A stretch of DNA of 64,000 bases, taken from positions 43,132 to 107,131 of the forward strand of contig NZ_FUXI01000004.1 in NCBI RefSeq assembly GCF_900167335.1. Direction: 5' to 3'. The position numbers were made by a program, and so were the translations under genes. The notes below the pieces were generated by a model that did no database searches, was not told where the DNA came from, and saw nothing but the letters and a program-made list of their open reading frames with translations. Within the stretch, counting starts at the first letter, position 1. Every line of letters starts with the position of its first letter. Positions 8,600 to 17,900 of the stretch are shown one piece after another. The DNA comes from Pilibacter termitis (GTDB lineage: Bacteria; Bacillota; Bacilli; Lactobacillales; Streptococcaceae).

Positions 8600-9349
8600 A
8601 TGACAAGATATAAAGCGATTATCGCCTATGACGGCACCAATTTTTTCGGTTTTCAAAGGCAAAACGAAGGGCGAACCGTTCAACAAGAGCTAGAGAAAAC
8701 TTTGACACGTTTAAATAGTGGTGTTGAGGTTACGGTTCATGGCAGTGGACGGACGGATTCTGGTGTTCATGCTCTCGGACAAGTCATTCATTTTGACTTG
8801 AATGGCAAAAGGAGTGAGGAAAAACTCAGATTTGCCTTAGATACTCAATCGCCAAACGACATTTCTGTCAAAAGTGTCGAAGAAGTCTCAGAAAACTGGC
8901 ACGCAAGATATGAAAAACACGAAAAAACCTATATTTTTCGATTGGATATTGGCAAAACAAGAAGTCCGTTTAAACGATATTATGCGAGTTTTTTTCCGTA
9001 TCCGCTAGATTTTGAGAAAATGAATCAAGCGATTCAAAAACTCAAAGGAACACATGATTTTTCTGGTTTTACAGCAACAGGCACAAGTGTTGAGGATAAA
9101 GTGCGGACGATTTATGAGGCGAAAATGGAGCATTTTCCTGATGAAGAAGAACTTCTTTTCACTTTTCGTGGCAATGGATTTCTTTACAAGCAAATACGAA
9201 ATATGGTAGGCACACTAATCAAAATCGGCAATGGCAAATTTGAAGTGGAGCGAATGGATGAAATTCTCCAATCAGGCGACAGAAATCTAGCAGGAGCCAC
9301 GGCTCATCCAGAGGGACTTTATTTAAAAGAAGTACGCTACGTGCGTTAA
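8600..9349 (+). CDS. truA: tRNA pseudouridine(38-40) synthase
   Basis: Converts uridines 38-40 in the tRNA anticodon arm to pseudouridine. Seen: 249 residues, N-terminal [13 protein letters not shown], catalytic Asp in [14 protein letters not shown] and C-terminal [15 protein letters not shown]. The ribosome site is AAGAGGA before 8600. It follows the ecf operon, an arrangement common in Lactobacillales and Bacillales. It ends at a hairpin terminator at about 9366. Confidence 0.95.
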   Translation: MTRYKAIIAYDGTNFFGFQRQNEGRTVQQELEKTLTRLNSGVEVTVHGSGRTDSGVHALGQVIHFDLNGKRSEEKLRFALDTQSPNDISVKSVEEVSENWHARYEKHEKTYIFRLDIGKTRSPFKRYYASFFPYPLDFEKMNQAIQKLKGTHDFSGFTATGTSVEDKVRTIYEAKMEHFPDEEELLFTFRGNGFLYKQIRNMVGTLIKIGNGKFEVERMDEILQSGDRNLAGATAHPEGLYLKEVRYVR

Positions 9350-9365
9350 AAACAGAACATTCCAC

Positions 9366-9408
9366 AAAAAACAGTGTGCAAATTTTGGCAGACTGTTTTC
9401 TATTCTAC
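9366..9408 (+). terminator. Terminator after truA
   Basis: Stem AAAACAGT/ACTGTTTT with T-rich tail. A TATAAT-like box follows at 9420-9425 and could start the B6 operon transcript through the downstream repeat. Confidence 0.65.
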
Positions 9409-9468
9409 CATTTTTGAGTTATAATATATGACGAACAAGCAAGTACTTGCTACTGATTCATTGACTTA

Positions 9469-9749
9469 AGGGCACCTCTAAAAACTCGCACTTATCCTAA
9501 ATTGCTAGTTTTCCGATTTTCTTTGTCAATCTCCTCAACGACTGTCTAGCTACGAGGAGCTGAAGTCTGGCAACTGCTCACAATGTCGCTAGAAACTTAC
9601 GTTTCTAGCAAATGAACGACAGTGTTCGCTGTTGCAGACTTCAAAACACTCCTCTTCGCTTTTCTATGAACCACATAGCTTTCGTCGATTTCCTCGATAA
9701 TCGAAAAACTAGCTAATTTAGTCTTAAGCGGAGTTTTTAGAGGTACCCT
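9469..9749. repeat. Modular repeat A carrying one B module, 281 bp
   Basis: The outer ends match the copy at 260-416 (AGGGCACCTCTAAAAACTC against GAGTTTTTAGAGGTACCCT), with TA duplications at 9467-9468 and 9750-9751. One B module in minus orientation fills 9541-9663, exactly at the junction that is empty in the first copy (CTCCTCAAC | CTATGAACC). The B apical stem is CTAGAAAC/GTTTCTAG. The element lies between a possible -10 box and the B6 operon, so it is probably transcribed in its leader. Confidence 0.9.
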
Positions 9750-9783
9750 TAACATTGAATTTACGAAATGGAGGAAAGGGAAG

Positions 9784-10593
9784 TTGCCAAAAAAAATTAT
9801 TACCATTGCAGGAAGTGATTCGCTCTCTGGTGGAGGTGTGCAAGCGGATTTGGCGACCTTTTCACAATATGGATTATTCGCTTTTTCAGCTTTGACTTCG
9901 ATTGTGACGGTGGTGGAAGACGATTTTGTTATTCATGAAATCACTTCAATGCTCCTCACTGAACAGTTAGAGACGATTTTTGCTTTTGAAAATATTTCTG
10001 CAATTAAAATCGGGTTGTTGCCAAATGTTGAAATCATTCGTTTAGTTGGTGAATATTTGAAAAATCATGCAAATATTCCAGTTATTTTAGATACCGTTAT
10101 GGTATTCAAGGAAACAGGCACAGTTACACTTTCTGAAATCAAAGAAGCAATGATTGAGTATTTATTTCCATTTGCCGAGATTGTCACGCCCAATCTTGAG
10201 GAGGCTAAAGTACTTTCGGGAATGGAAACAATTAATACCATTGAGGAAATGGAAGTTGCAGCGAGGAGGATTCATGCTTTAGGCGTGAAAAACGTTGTCA
10301 TCAAAGGTGGTGAAAGACTCGCAGGAGTTGATGCGTGCGACGTGCTGTTTGACGGCGAAGTGATGAGGGAGTTTCATGCGAAGAAACTCTCAGGGAATCG
10401 CAATAATGGTGCGGGTTGTACGTTTGCCTCAGCAATTGCGGCAAATATCGCACTTTCTAGGAGTATTTATGACGCAGTGAGTGATGCCAAAGAGTTTGTT
10501 TATGAAGGGATTCAAAACGGCGTTGAGTTGACAAATGAGATAGGAAATGTCTGGCAAGGTGCTAGAAATCATAAAAACGGAGGAATAACATGA
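9784..10593 (+). CDS. PdxK/ThiD-family vitamin kinase (probable pyridoxal/pyridoxine kinase)
   Basis: Ribokinase-fold kinase of 269 residues. Seen: N-terminal TIAGSDSLSGGGVQADL, TPNLEEAKVLSGM, VIKGGE, and anion-hole/base motif NNGAGCTFASA with the Cys typical of ThiD-like PdxK enzymes. The start is TTG at 9784 behind GGAGGAAAGG. Two following genes, a B6-type ECF S component and a TIGR01440 protein, make this an apparent vitamin B6 salvage operon, so pyridoxal kinase is preferred over HMP kinase; a separate thiD lies in the thiamin operon at 50031. Substrate is inference. Confidence 0.78.
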   Translation: MPKKIITIAGSDSLSGGGVQADLATFSQYGLFAFSALTSIVTVVEDDFVIHEITSMLLTEQLETIFAFENISAIKIGLLPNVEIIRLVGEYLKNHANIPVILDTVMVFKETGTVTLSEIKEAMIEYLFPFAEIVTPNLEEAKVLSGMETINTIEEMEVAARRIHALGVKNVVIKGGERLAGVDACDVLFDGEVMREFHAKKLSGNRNNGAGCTFASAIAANIALSRSIYDAVSDAKEFVYEGIQNGVELTNEIGNVWQGARNHKNGGIT

Positions 10594-11066
10594 AAACAAA
10601 AACAATCGTTCAAGTTGGTATTTTCACAGGACTTACAGTCGTTTTAGGCTTTGTTGTAAAAATTCCCACAGGAAATGGATTAGTGACGTTAGCAGATATG
10701 AGTATTTTCGCCCTTTCCATGTTACTCGGGAAAAAACGAGGGTTTGCCATTGGAGCATTGAGCGGATTTTTGATTGATGTTCTATCAGGCTATTATCAGT
10801 GGTGCTTGATTAGCTTGCTTGTGCATGGCGTACAAGGCTATCTTGCAGGAAGTTTTAAAGGAAAATATCAGCCAGTTGGTGTGGCACTTGGTGCTATTTT
10901 TATGCTCGTTGGCTATTTTGTAGCAGAAACGTTAATGTTCAATATCGCATCAGGCTTTGCTGCTCTCTCTGGCAATGTAATGCAGGAAGTTGTCGGGATT
11001 CTTGGTGCTATACCAATTGTTCTAGCGTTTAAGAAAATGAATTTATTTCAAACGAAAGGCATCTAA
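10590..11066 (+). CDS. ECF transporter S component, probably for vitamin B6
   Basis: 158-residue membrane protein with about five to six hydrophobic segments and the compact S-component layout ([18 protein letters not shown], then a glycine-rich [20 protein letters not shown] stretch). It overlaps the kinase stop by four bases, so the two are coupled. Kinase plus S component in one operon is the pattern of PdxU-type pyridoxine uptake. It would draw on EcfA1-A2-T encoded at 5858-8324. The vitamin is inferred from the neighbouring kinase. Confidence 0.8.
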   Translation: MKTKTIVQVGIFTGLTVVLGFVVKIPTGNGLVTLADMSIFALSMLLGKKRGFAIGALSGFLIDVLSGYYQWCLISLLVHGVQGYLAGSFKGKYQPVGVALGAIFMLVGYFVAETLMFNIASGFAALSGNVMQEVVGILGAIPIVLAFKKMNLFQTKGI

Positions 11067-11068
11067 AA

Positions 11069-11641
11069 ATGGAAGTTTCAATGCAACAAATCAAACAAGA
11101 TTTACAAGAAATTTTAGAGGATATTTTGGAACGCTCAGGTATACAAAAAGGAGAAATTTTCATTGTAGGTCTTTCAAGTAGTGAAGTGATCGGTGGCGTG
11201 ATTGGGAAAAATTCTTCACGTGAAGTAGGGCAAGTGATTATTTCGCTGATTCATGAAGAATTAAAAAAACGTGGGATTTATCTTGGAGTGCAAGGGTGTG
11301 AACATCTCAATCGTGCGATTTTGGTGGAGCGTGAGCTTGCAGAGAAAAAAGATTTAGAAATCGTAAGTGTCGTGCCAAGTTTGCACGCAGGCGGAAGTGG
11401 GCAAGTGGCAGCGTGGGAGTTAATGACTGATGCTGTTGAAGTAGAGCATATCGTGGCAAAAGCTGGGATTGATATAGGTGATACTTCGATTGGTATGCAC
11501 ATCAAACACGTTCAAATTCCGCTTAGATCAATCAAACGAACGTTAGGGTATGCTCATGTGACAGCTTTAACTAGCCGCCCGAAAAAAATTGGTGGAGAGC
11601 GTGCCGTTTATGAATGGGTGAGTGAAAATGAAAACAAGTAG
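11069..11641 (+). CDS. TIGR01440/UPF0340 (YwlG-like) protein
   Basis: 190-residue cytosolic protein. Seen: [17 protein letters not shown] near residue 35, [28 protein letters not shown] and [19 protein letters not shown], all strongly conserved in the UPF0340 family. An ATG 12 bases downstream is an alternative start. It is the third gene after the B6 kinase and S component, an association that suggests cofactor metabolism, but no activity is established to my knowledge. It overlaps the following small membrane gene. Confidence 0.82.
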   Translation: MEVSMQQIKQDLQEILEDILERSGIQKGEIFIVGLSSSEVIGGVIGKNSSREVGQVIISLIHEELKKRGIYLGVQGCEHLNRAILVERELAEKKDLEIVSVVPSLHAGGSGQVAAWELMTDAVEVEHIVAKAGIDIGDTSIGMHIKHVQIPLRSIKRTLGYAHVTALTSRPKKIGGERAVYEWVSENENK

Positions 11642-11843
11642 CAAACTCTATTTATCCGCACTATTTTTAGTTGTCTTGGCAGTTCTTTTGCCTTACTTAT
11701 CCTTCTTGCCATTTTCTACGGTAACTTTGAACAAAGTGAGCTTTGTTCTCATTATTTTAGCCGTTATCATTCTTGGGAAAGATTGGTGGACAAAAGGAAT
11801 ACCAAGTGAGAAAAATTCAGCGGATAGAGAGAATAGAAAATAA
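11628..11843 (+). CDS. Small membrane protein
   Basis: About 71 residues with two hydrophobic helices ([20 protein letters not shown] and [18 protein letters not shown]) and a polar charged tail. It begins inside the end of the preceding gene; ATG 11628 is preferred over the GTG at 11622. Function is unknown. Similar tiny two-helix proteins often follow unrelated operons, so linkage to B6 metabolism is not implied. Confidence 0.65.
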   Translation: MKTSSKLYLSALFLVVLAVLLPYLSFLPFSTVTLNKVSFVLIILAVIILGKDWWTKGIPSEKNSADRENRK

Positions 11844-11857
11844 GAAAGAGGTGCAAA

Positions 11858-13225
11858 ATGTCGATTGTTCGTATTTGTAAGGATTCAATGGGGGAAGTAA
11901 AAGTTGCAGGAGACAAATTTTGGGGAGCTCAAACGCAACGAAGTTTGGAAAATTTCAAAATTGGTGAAGAAACGATGCCAATTCCGCTTATCGAAGCATT
12001 GGTTCGTGTGAAAGCAGCGGCAGCGAAAGCAAATGCTAAAACAGGGAAACTCTCAAAAGAGAGAGAAGAAAAAATCCTTTATGCCACAGACATGATTTTG
12101 AAGGAAAAAATGTACGATCAGTTTCCACTCGTCGTTTGGCAAACGGGAAGTGGGACGCAAACCAATATGAATGTCAATGAAGTCATCAGCTATATTGCAA
12201 ACACCAAAGAGGGTGGCGAAATCGTTCACCCGAACGACCATGTGAATATGTCGCAATCAAGCAATGATGTGTTTCCAACGGCAATGCACGTAGCGTTTAT
12301 TAATGAATGTTACTCAAAACTTTTTCCGTCATTAAAGAAAATGGCTAGTGTACTTGAGAAGTTGGAAAAAGAATATAATGGACTTGTAAAAATTGGTCGA
12401 ACGCATTTGCAAGATGCGACACCAATTACTTTTGGTCAGGAAATCTCTGGCTGGAAAAACGGGATTCATCAAGCTGGTGCGATGGTCGTCACAGCACTTA
12501 GGGAAATGGAAAAAATTGCTATCGGAGGTACTGCGGTAGGTACGGGAATAAACGCTACAAGCGAGTATATAAAAGAGTTTATTGATGAGATTAGTGAAGA
12601 CGTGGATTACTATTTTCGTGAGGATAGTAACAAATTCCACGCACTGACAAGTCTTGATGCAGAAGTGTTTCTTTCAGGAGCGTTAAAAGCGTTGGCGAGT
12701 AATCTGATGAAAATGGCAAACGACATTCGCTTGCTTGCAAGTGGCCCACGTTGCGGTTTTGGTGAAATTACGATCCCGTCAAATGAACCGGGAAGTTCGA
12801 TTATGCCGGGAAAAGTCAATCCAACACAATGCGAAGCGATAACCATGCTTGCCCTACAAGTTATTGGAAATGATGCAACAATTTCCATGAGTGCAACTCA
12901 AGGGAATTTTGAGCTAAACGTCTTTATGCCTGTTGTGGCGTATAATCTACTACAATCAATCAAACTTTTAACAGACGGAATGGAAAATTTTACTGAAAAA
13001 TGTTTGATTGGTTTAACTGCCAACGAAGAAAAAATGACAGAAAATCTTAACAACAGCTTAATGCTCGTTACCGCATTAAACACGCATATCGGCTACGAAA
13101 ATGGAGCGAAAATCGCCAAAAAAGCCTTTGAAGAGAACAAAACACTCAAAGAGGCAGCAATAGAATTAGGACTTGTAACAAGTGAAGAATACGACAAATG
13201 GGTCGTTCCAGAAGAAATGATATAA
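11858..13225 (+). CDS. fumC: Class II fumarate hydratase
   Basis: Oxygen-stable fumarase interconverting fumarate and L-malate. Seen in 455 residues: GSGTQTNMNVNEV, HPNDHVNMSQSSNDVFPTA, GRTHLQDATPITFGQE, GGTAVGTGIN and the superfamily signature GSSIMPGKVNPTQCE. The ribosome site is AAGAGG before 11858. It lies directly before a malic enzyme, so the pair can convert fumarate to malate and on to pyruvate. Fumarase is not universal among lactic acid bacteria, so its presence is informative. Confidence 0.96.
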   Translation: MSIVRICKDSMGEVKVAGDKFWGAQTQRSLENFKIGEETMPIPLIEALVRVKAAAAKANAKTGKLSKEREEKILYATDMILKEKMYDQFPLVVWQTGSGTQTNMNVNEVISYIANTKEGGEIVHPNDHVNMSQSSNDVFPTAMHVAFINECYSKLFPSLKKMASVLEKLEKEYNGLVKIGRTHLQDATPITFGQEISGWKNGIHQAGAMVVTALREMEKIAIGGTAVGTGINATSEYIKEFIDEISEDVDYYFREDSNKFHALTSLDAEVFLSGALKALASNLMKMANDIRLLASGPRCGFGEITIPSNEPGSSIMPGKVNPTQCEAITMLALQVIGNDATISMSATQGNFELNVFMPVVAYNLLQSIKLLTDGMENFTEKCLIGLTANEEKMTENLNNSLMLVTALNTHIGYENGAKIAKKAFEENKTLKEAAIELGLVTSEEYDKWVVPEEMI

Positions 13226-13328
13226 GAGGATTTCTTGAAAAAGTCGGCAAATCCAAAGTGTCTCATTGAACACAAGAACAATAAAAAATCTCGAAAGAAA
13301 GATTCGTGAAATCGCAGAAGGGAGAAAT

Positions 13329-14489
13329 ATGTCTACAATCTATGAAAAAGCCTTAGCCCAACATAAAGAATGGAAAGGAAAAATCAGCGTTTCATCAAAA
13401 GCACAAGTGCGAAATAAAGAAGACTTGTCGCTCGCTTACTCACCGGGAGTTGCACAGCCGAGTCGTGAAATCGCCAAAGATAAAGAGAAAGCGTATGATT
13501 ACACATGGAAAGGCAATGCTGTTGCAGTTGTAAGTGACGGAAGTGCCGTACTTGGCCTTGGAAATATTGGAGCAAGTGCAGCGATGCCTGTTATGGAGGG
13601 GAAAGCCTTGCTATTCAAGGAATTTGCCGACATTGATGCGGTACCTTTGTGTGTAAATTCACAAGATGAAACAGAAATTATCCGTTTTGTAGAAATGGTT
13701 TCTCCAAGTTTTGGGGGGATTAATCTGGAAGATATTTCAGCCCCACGTTGTGTGACGATTGAGCGAGCGTTGGTGGAAAAATTGGATATTCCAGTTTTTC
13801 ATGATGACCAGCATGGAACAGCGATTGTTGTAGTGGCAGCTTTGATGAATGCGTTGAAGTTAGTCCAAAAAACGCCAGAAAACGTCCGAATCGTTGTCAG
13901 CGGTACTGGAGCAGCAGGAAGTGCGATTATAAAAATGCTCCACAATTTCGGTGTGAAAAATATTTTAGCGTTCAATAAAAACGGTCTTTTGGCGAAAGGT
14001 AATCAAAACGCTGAAAACTTTCTTGATGAAGAATTGCTTGAAATAACCAATCCAGAAAATCAAGAGTGTTCATTTGAACAAGCGTTCGTCAATGCAGATG
14101 TTTTTATCGGTGTATCAGCACCGAACATTGTCACTGAAAAAATGGTTGCCTCAATGAATGAAAAAGCGATTGTCTTTGCAATGGCAAATCCCGAGCCAGA
14201 AATCGCTTATGAAAAAGCAATCAATGCAGGAGCTTACATTGTTGGTACAGGCAGAAGCGACTATCCGAATCAGATCAATAATGTCCTCGCATTTCCGGGG
14301 CTTTTCCGTGGAGTGCTAGACAGCGGTGTGAGGAAAATTACCGAAGAAATGAAACTTGTCACAGCAAAAGCAATCGCCTCCCTCGTGGACGAGTGTGAAC
14401 TTTCTCCTGAAAATATTATCCCGTCAGCATTTCATCCAGAAGTGGTCACGAGAATCTCAGAAGAAATTCAGAAATTGGTGAGAAAATAA
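13329..14489 (+). CDS. Malic enzyme (oxaloacetate-decarboxylating malate dehydrogenase)
   Basis: Oxidatively decarboxylates malate to pyruvate and CO2. Seen: 386 residues, Tyr/Lys-containing SLAYSPGVAQPSREIA, metal ligands in FHDDQHGTAIVVVAAL, nucleotide-binding SGTGAAGSAI and AMANPEPEI. The start at 13329 is chosen because GAAGGGAGAA precedes it; the open frame 63 bases upstream is leader. It resembles the MaeE-type short enzymes, but the usual malate permease and two-component genes are absent here, so the symbol is withheld. It probably works with fumC. NAD versus NADP use is undecided. Confidence 0.9.
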   Translation: MSTIYEKALAQHKEWKGKISVSSKAQVRNKEDLSLAYSPGVAQPSREIAKDKEKAYDYTWKGNAVAVVSDGSAVLGLGNIGASAAMPVMEGKALLFKEFADIDAVPLCVNSQDETEIIRFVEMVSPSFGGINLEDISAPRCVTIERALVEKLDIPVFHDDQHGTAIVVVAALMNALKLVQKTPENVRIVVSGTGAAGSAIIKMLHNFGVKNILAFNKNGLLAKGNQNAENFLDEELLEITNPENQECSFEQAFVNADVFIGVSAPNIVTEKMVASMNEKAIVFAMANPEPEIAYEKAINAGAYIVGTGRSDYPNQINNVLAFPGLFRGVLDSGVRKITEEMKLVTAKAIASLVDECELSPENIIPSAFHPEVVTRISEEIQKLVRK

Positions 14490-14500
14490 ACGAAAATTAA

Positions 14501-14531
14501 CACAGCATGGAAGATTCATGCTGTTTTTTTT
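14501..14531 (+). terminator. Terminator after malic enzyme
   Basis: ACAGCATG/CATGCTGT stem with a seven-base loop and eight T. Confidence 0.9.
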
Positions 14532-14906
14532 GCTATGCCTAATTATGAAATCAAGGGAAAACAAGTTTTTAGAGATGCCTATATATTTTTAAACATATGA
14601 AAATGAGTTATTTATTTGGAAAAATAGCAGGTAAAATAGGTGTTAATTTTAAGTTATCAAATTATTTTATAATAAAACTAGATTTTTTGCATAAATACGT
14701 TTTCTTTTTTTGCAAAATAGTTTAATATAAATAATATTAAATCTACTATTTTTTGAAACAAGAGAATGAAATACTTTTTTGGGTGGGTGGTTTCATTTTT
14801 TCAGAAAACTTTGGGATTTAAAGTAGGTACCTCTAAAACTCGGATTAAGCCAAAACTAGCAATTTTGGGGAACGTGAGTTTTATGAGGGATCCAGTACCA
14901 TTGGGG
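14532..14906 (+). repeat. Gene-free stretch with A-repeat remnants
   Basis: A lone A-type end (AAGTTTTTAGAGATGCCT) sits at 14563-14580. A degenerate mini A element occupies 14826-14898, from GGTACCTCTAAAACTC to GAGTTTTATGAGG and AGTACC, with CCAAAACTAGCAATTTTGG in its middle. The rest is AT-rich with no recognisable gene; a 75-codon frame here lacks a ribosome site and is not called. Confidence 0.55.
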
Positions 14907-14976
14907 TGTACTCAACCAAGCAATGAATCGGACAATGCTTGGCTATTTTCCATTTTTTGCTTGGTCGGTGAGTACA
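14907..14976 (+). promoter_or_regulatory. Leader hairpin before the surface protein
   Basis: Inverted repeat TGTACTCAACCAAGCAA (14907-14923) against TTGCTTGGTCGGTGAGTACA (14957-14976), ending 22 bases before the ATG at 14999. It could control translation or be a transcription-factor site; nothing in the sequence decides. Confidence 0.55.
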
Positions 14977-14998
14977 AAAAAGAAAGGGTGTAAAGCAA

Positions 14999-17900
14999 AT
15001 GAAAACATTAAAAAAGGGTTTTGTTGAGCGGTTTGTGATTGTGTTACTTTTGCTATTTCCTTATTTTGCAACACTTGGCAATGTGGAAGTGGCTCAAGCG
15101 AGCGATTATGATGAGGCAACAATCAAAGGAACATTTGGAACGGCGGATTGGTATATTAAAAATGGCACGACGGAACTTCATATTTTAGGTGGAGAATTTG
15201 GTGTAGCAGTAAATATCCAAAATGGTACAGGCAATACTCCAGATAGCCCTTGGTGGGAATGGGAAAGTGGAATTACCAAAATTATTTTTGATGAAAAAGT
15301 GATAGCGAACAAAAATTCTTCTTATTTGTTTAATGGATTGGCAACACTTACAAGTATCGAAGGGCTTGATAAATTAGATACAAGCAAAGTTGAAGATATG
15401 AAAGGTATGTTTCGTGGGATTGCAGTAACCTCTTTAGATTTAAGCCAATTTGACACAAGAAATGTCAAAGAGATGACTGGTTTATTCAATTGGTGTAAGA
15501 ACTTGAAAAATATAGATTTAAGCAGTTTTGACACCTCTAAAGTTACCAATATGGTTGGAATGTTTGCAGGTTGTAACAATTTAGAATCTATTACTTTCGG
15601 CGATCATTTTGATACGAGTAATGTAGTTGGTATGGTGAGTATGTTTCATGGATGTAATAGCCTAAAAAGTATTGACGTAAGCAAATTCGACACTTCTAAC
15701 GTTATTGATATGGCAGTTATGTTTGCAGAGTGTAGTAGCTTGAAAAATCTCGACCTCACGAGTTTTGATACTTCAAACGTTGTTGATATGATGTCTATGT
15801 TTGCGGGTTGTTCAGTTTTGGAAACGTTAGATTTAAGTAGCTTTGATACAAGCAAAACTACGAACATGGCTTTTATGTTCCAACAAGATTTTGAGCTTAC
15901 TTCTCTTAAACTTGGTAAAAATTTCAAAACAAATAACGTAACAAGAATGGAGTTGATGTTTGAGAAATGTAGAAAATTAGAAACGATAGACTTGAGCAGT
16001 TTTACTACTTCAAATGTAACGAATATGCAAGCAATGTTTAGTGGTTGTTGGCGTTTAAAAGAAATTGATGTGAGTAATTTTAACACGTCAAATGTTCTTG
16101 ATATGACGATGATGTTTTACGATTGTCAAAGTTTGGTAGATTTAGATGTTGCCAATTTCGATATTTCAAAGACGAATAATGTAAGAGCTATGTTTGAATC
16201 ATGTAAAAACTTAAAATCTTTGAATATAAGTAATTTTGATGTGAGTCATACAGATTCTGGCAATATACTAAGCGGTTTACTTTCGCTAAGAAAACTCACG
16301 TTAGGAGCGAATGCCAGGCTAGTGGCGAACCAGTCAGGGTTGTTCGATATTTCTTTGCAAAATTATGGCGGTTATACTCCTGAAGCCTACACAGGCTCGT
16401 GGCAAAATATCGGCACAAGTACAGACGAAAACCGCCCAAATGGAAATTACGTTTTCACCTCTAATGAGCTAATGGCAAATTATAATGGAACTCAAGCAGG
16501 CACATATGTTTGGCAACCTAAGTATTACTCTGTTACTTGGAACGGAGTGCATGGAATATTCATTGGTGGAACAACGAGTGTTACGAATAATCAACTTCTC
16601 TATGGCGAAGCGACACCGACACCAGAGAATTTTACTCCGCCATTTAACTATGTATTTGACGGCTGGGAGCCAATGATAGAAAATACGGTCACAAAAGATA
16701 TGGTTTATACAGCCAAATGGCAACATCGTATCAATGAGAGTGTGCAACCTTGGCAAGCGAAACGGATTATTTCTTACCAATACGCTGACGGGACAAAAGC
16801 TGCTGAAACAGTCGAACAAACGCTCACTTTTACACGAAATTTGAAGAGTGATATGGTAGACGGAACGGTTTTAGAGGATTACTGGGACAAAGCAAGTGAC
16901 AATTTTCCAGAAATCACAAGCCCAACGATTCCCAATTGGCAAGCGGATAAAGCAAAAGTACCAGCCAAGACGATTACATGGCAAGAAGTTTTAGCCGTTC
17001 AAGATGCAATGTTTACAATAAAAGAAACGGTCATTTACGACCATGGCAAAAGTTCAGATGTTGATGAGAAAAATATCACAAGAACGATTCAATACAAGGA
17101 CAAAGCCACAGGGAATACATTAGCACCTGACGAAGTACAAACTGTAACGTTCACAAGAGAGAAGACAACAAATTTAGTGACAGGAGAGTTTCTTTATGGC
17201 TCGTGGAACGAGGTGACGCAAACTTTTTCTTCGAAAAATAGCCCGATTGTTGCAAATTACACAGCTGAAACTCCGACAGTCGCTAGTCAAGTTGTAACAC
17301 CAAATGATTTGGATACAACGGTGCAAGTCTACTACACCAAAAATGCAAACGTGACAGTAGATGAGGAAGTGAAAGAAATCACGAGAACAATTCAGTACAA
17401 GGATAAAGTGACGGGTGAAGAAAAAGCACCAGACGTACTGCAAAAAGTAAAATTCACACGGAATTGTACAACAGATTTGAACACAGGAAACAAGACTTAC
17501 GGAGCATGGAATGTTGCCGAACAAACATTTGCCACAGTGAAAAGTCCAGAAATAGCAGGCTGTACAGCGGACAAGTTAGTAGTGCCAAGCGAAACGGTGA
17601 AACCAGAGGATAAGGATATTCTTGTGACGGTAGAATATACACAAAACTCTAATGTCAAAATCGAAGAAGATGTTAAGGAAATCACGAGAACGATTCAGTA
17701 CAAGGACAAAGTGACAGGTGAAGAAAAAGCACCAGACGTACTGCAAAAAGTAAAATTCACACGAAATTGCACAACAGATTTGAACACAGGAAACAAGACT
17801 TACGGAGCATGGAATATTGCAGAACAAACATTTGCCACAGTGAAAAGTCCAGAAATAGTAGGTTATACAGCGGATAAGACAGTAGTGCCAAGCGAAACGG

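Noticed and set aside
9784..10593. Second thiD of a thiamin pathway
   Set aside because: Operon partners and the GAGC motif favour a vitamin B6 kinase; thiamin genes are at 50031 under a TPP riboswitch. Left as probable, not certain.
14766..14993. 75-codon open frame before the adhesin
   Set aside because: It crosses a degenerate A repeat and the leader hairpin, lacks a ribosome site and resembles no protein.
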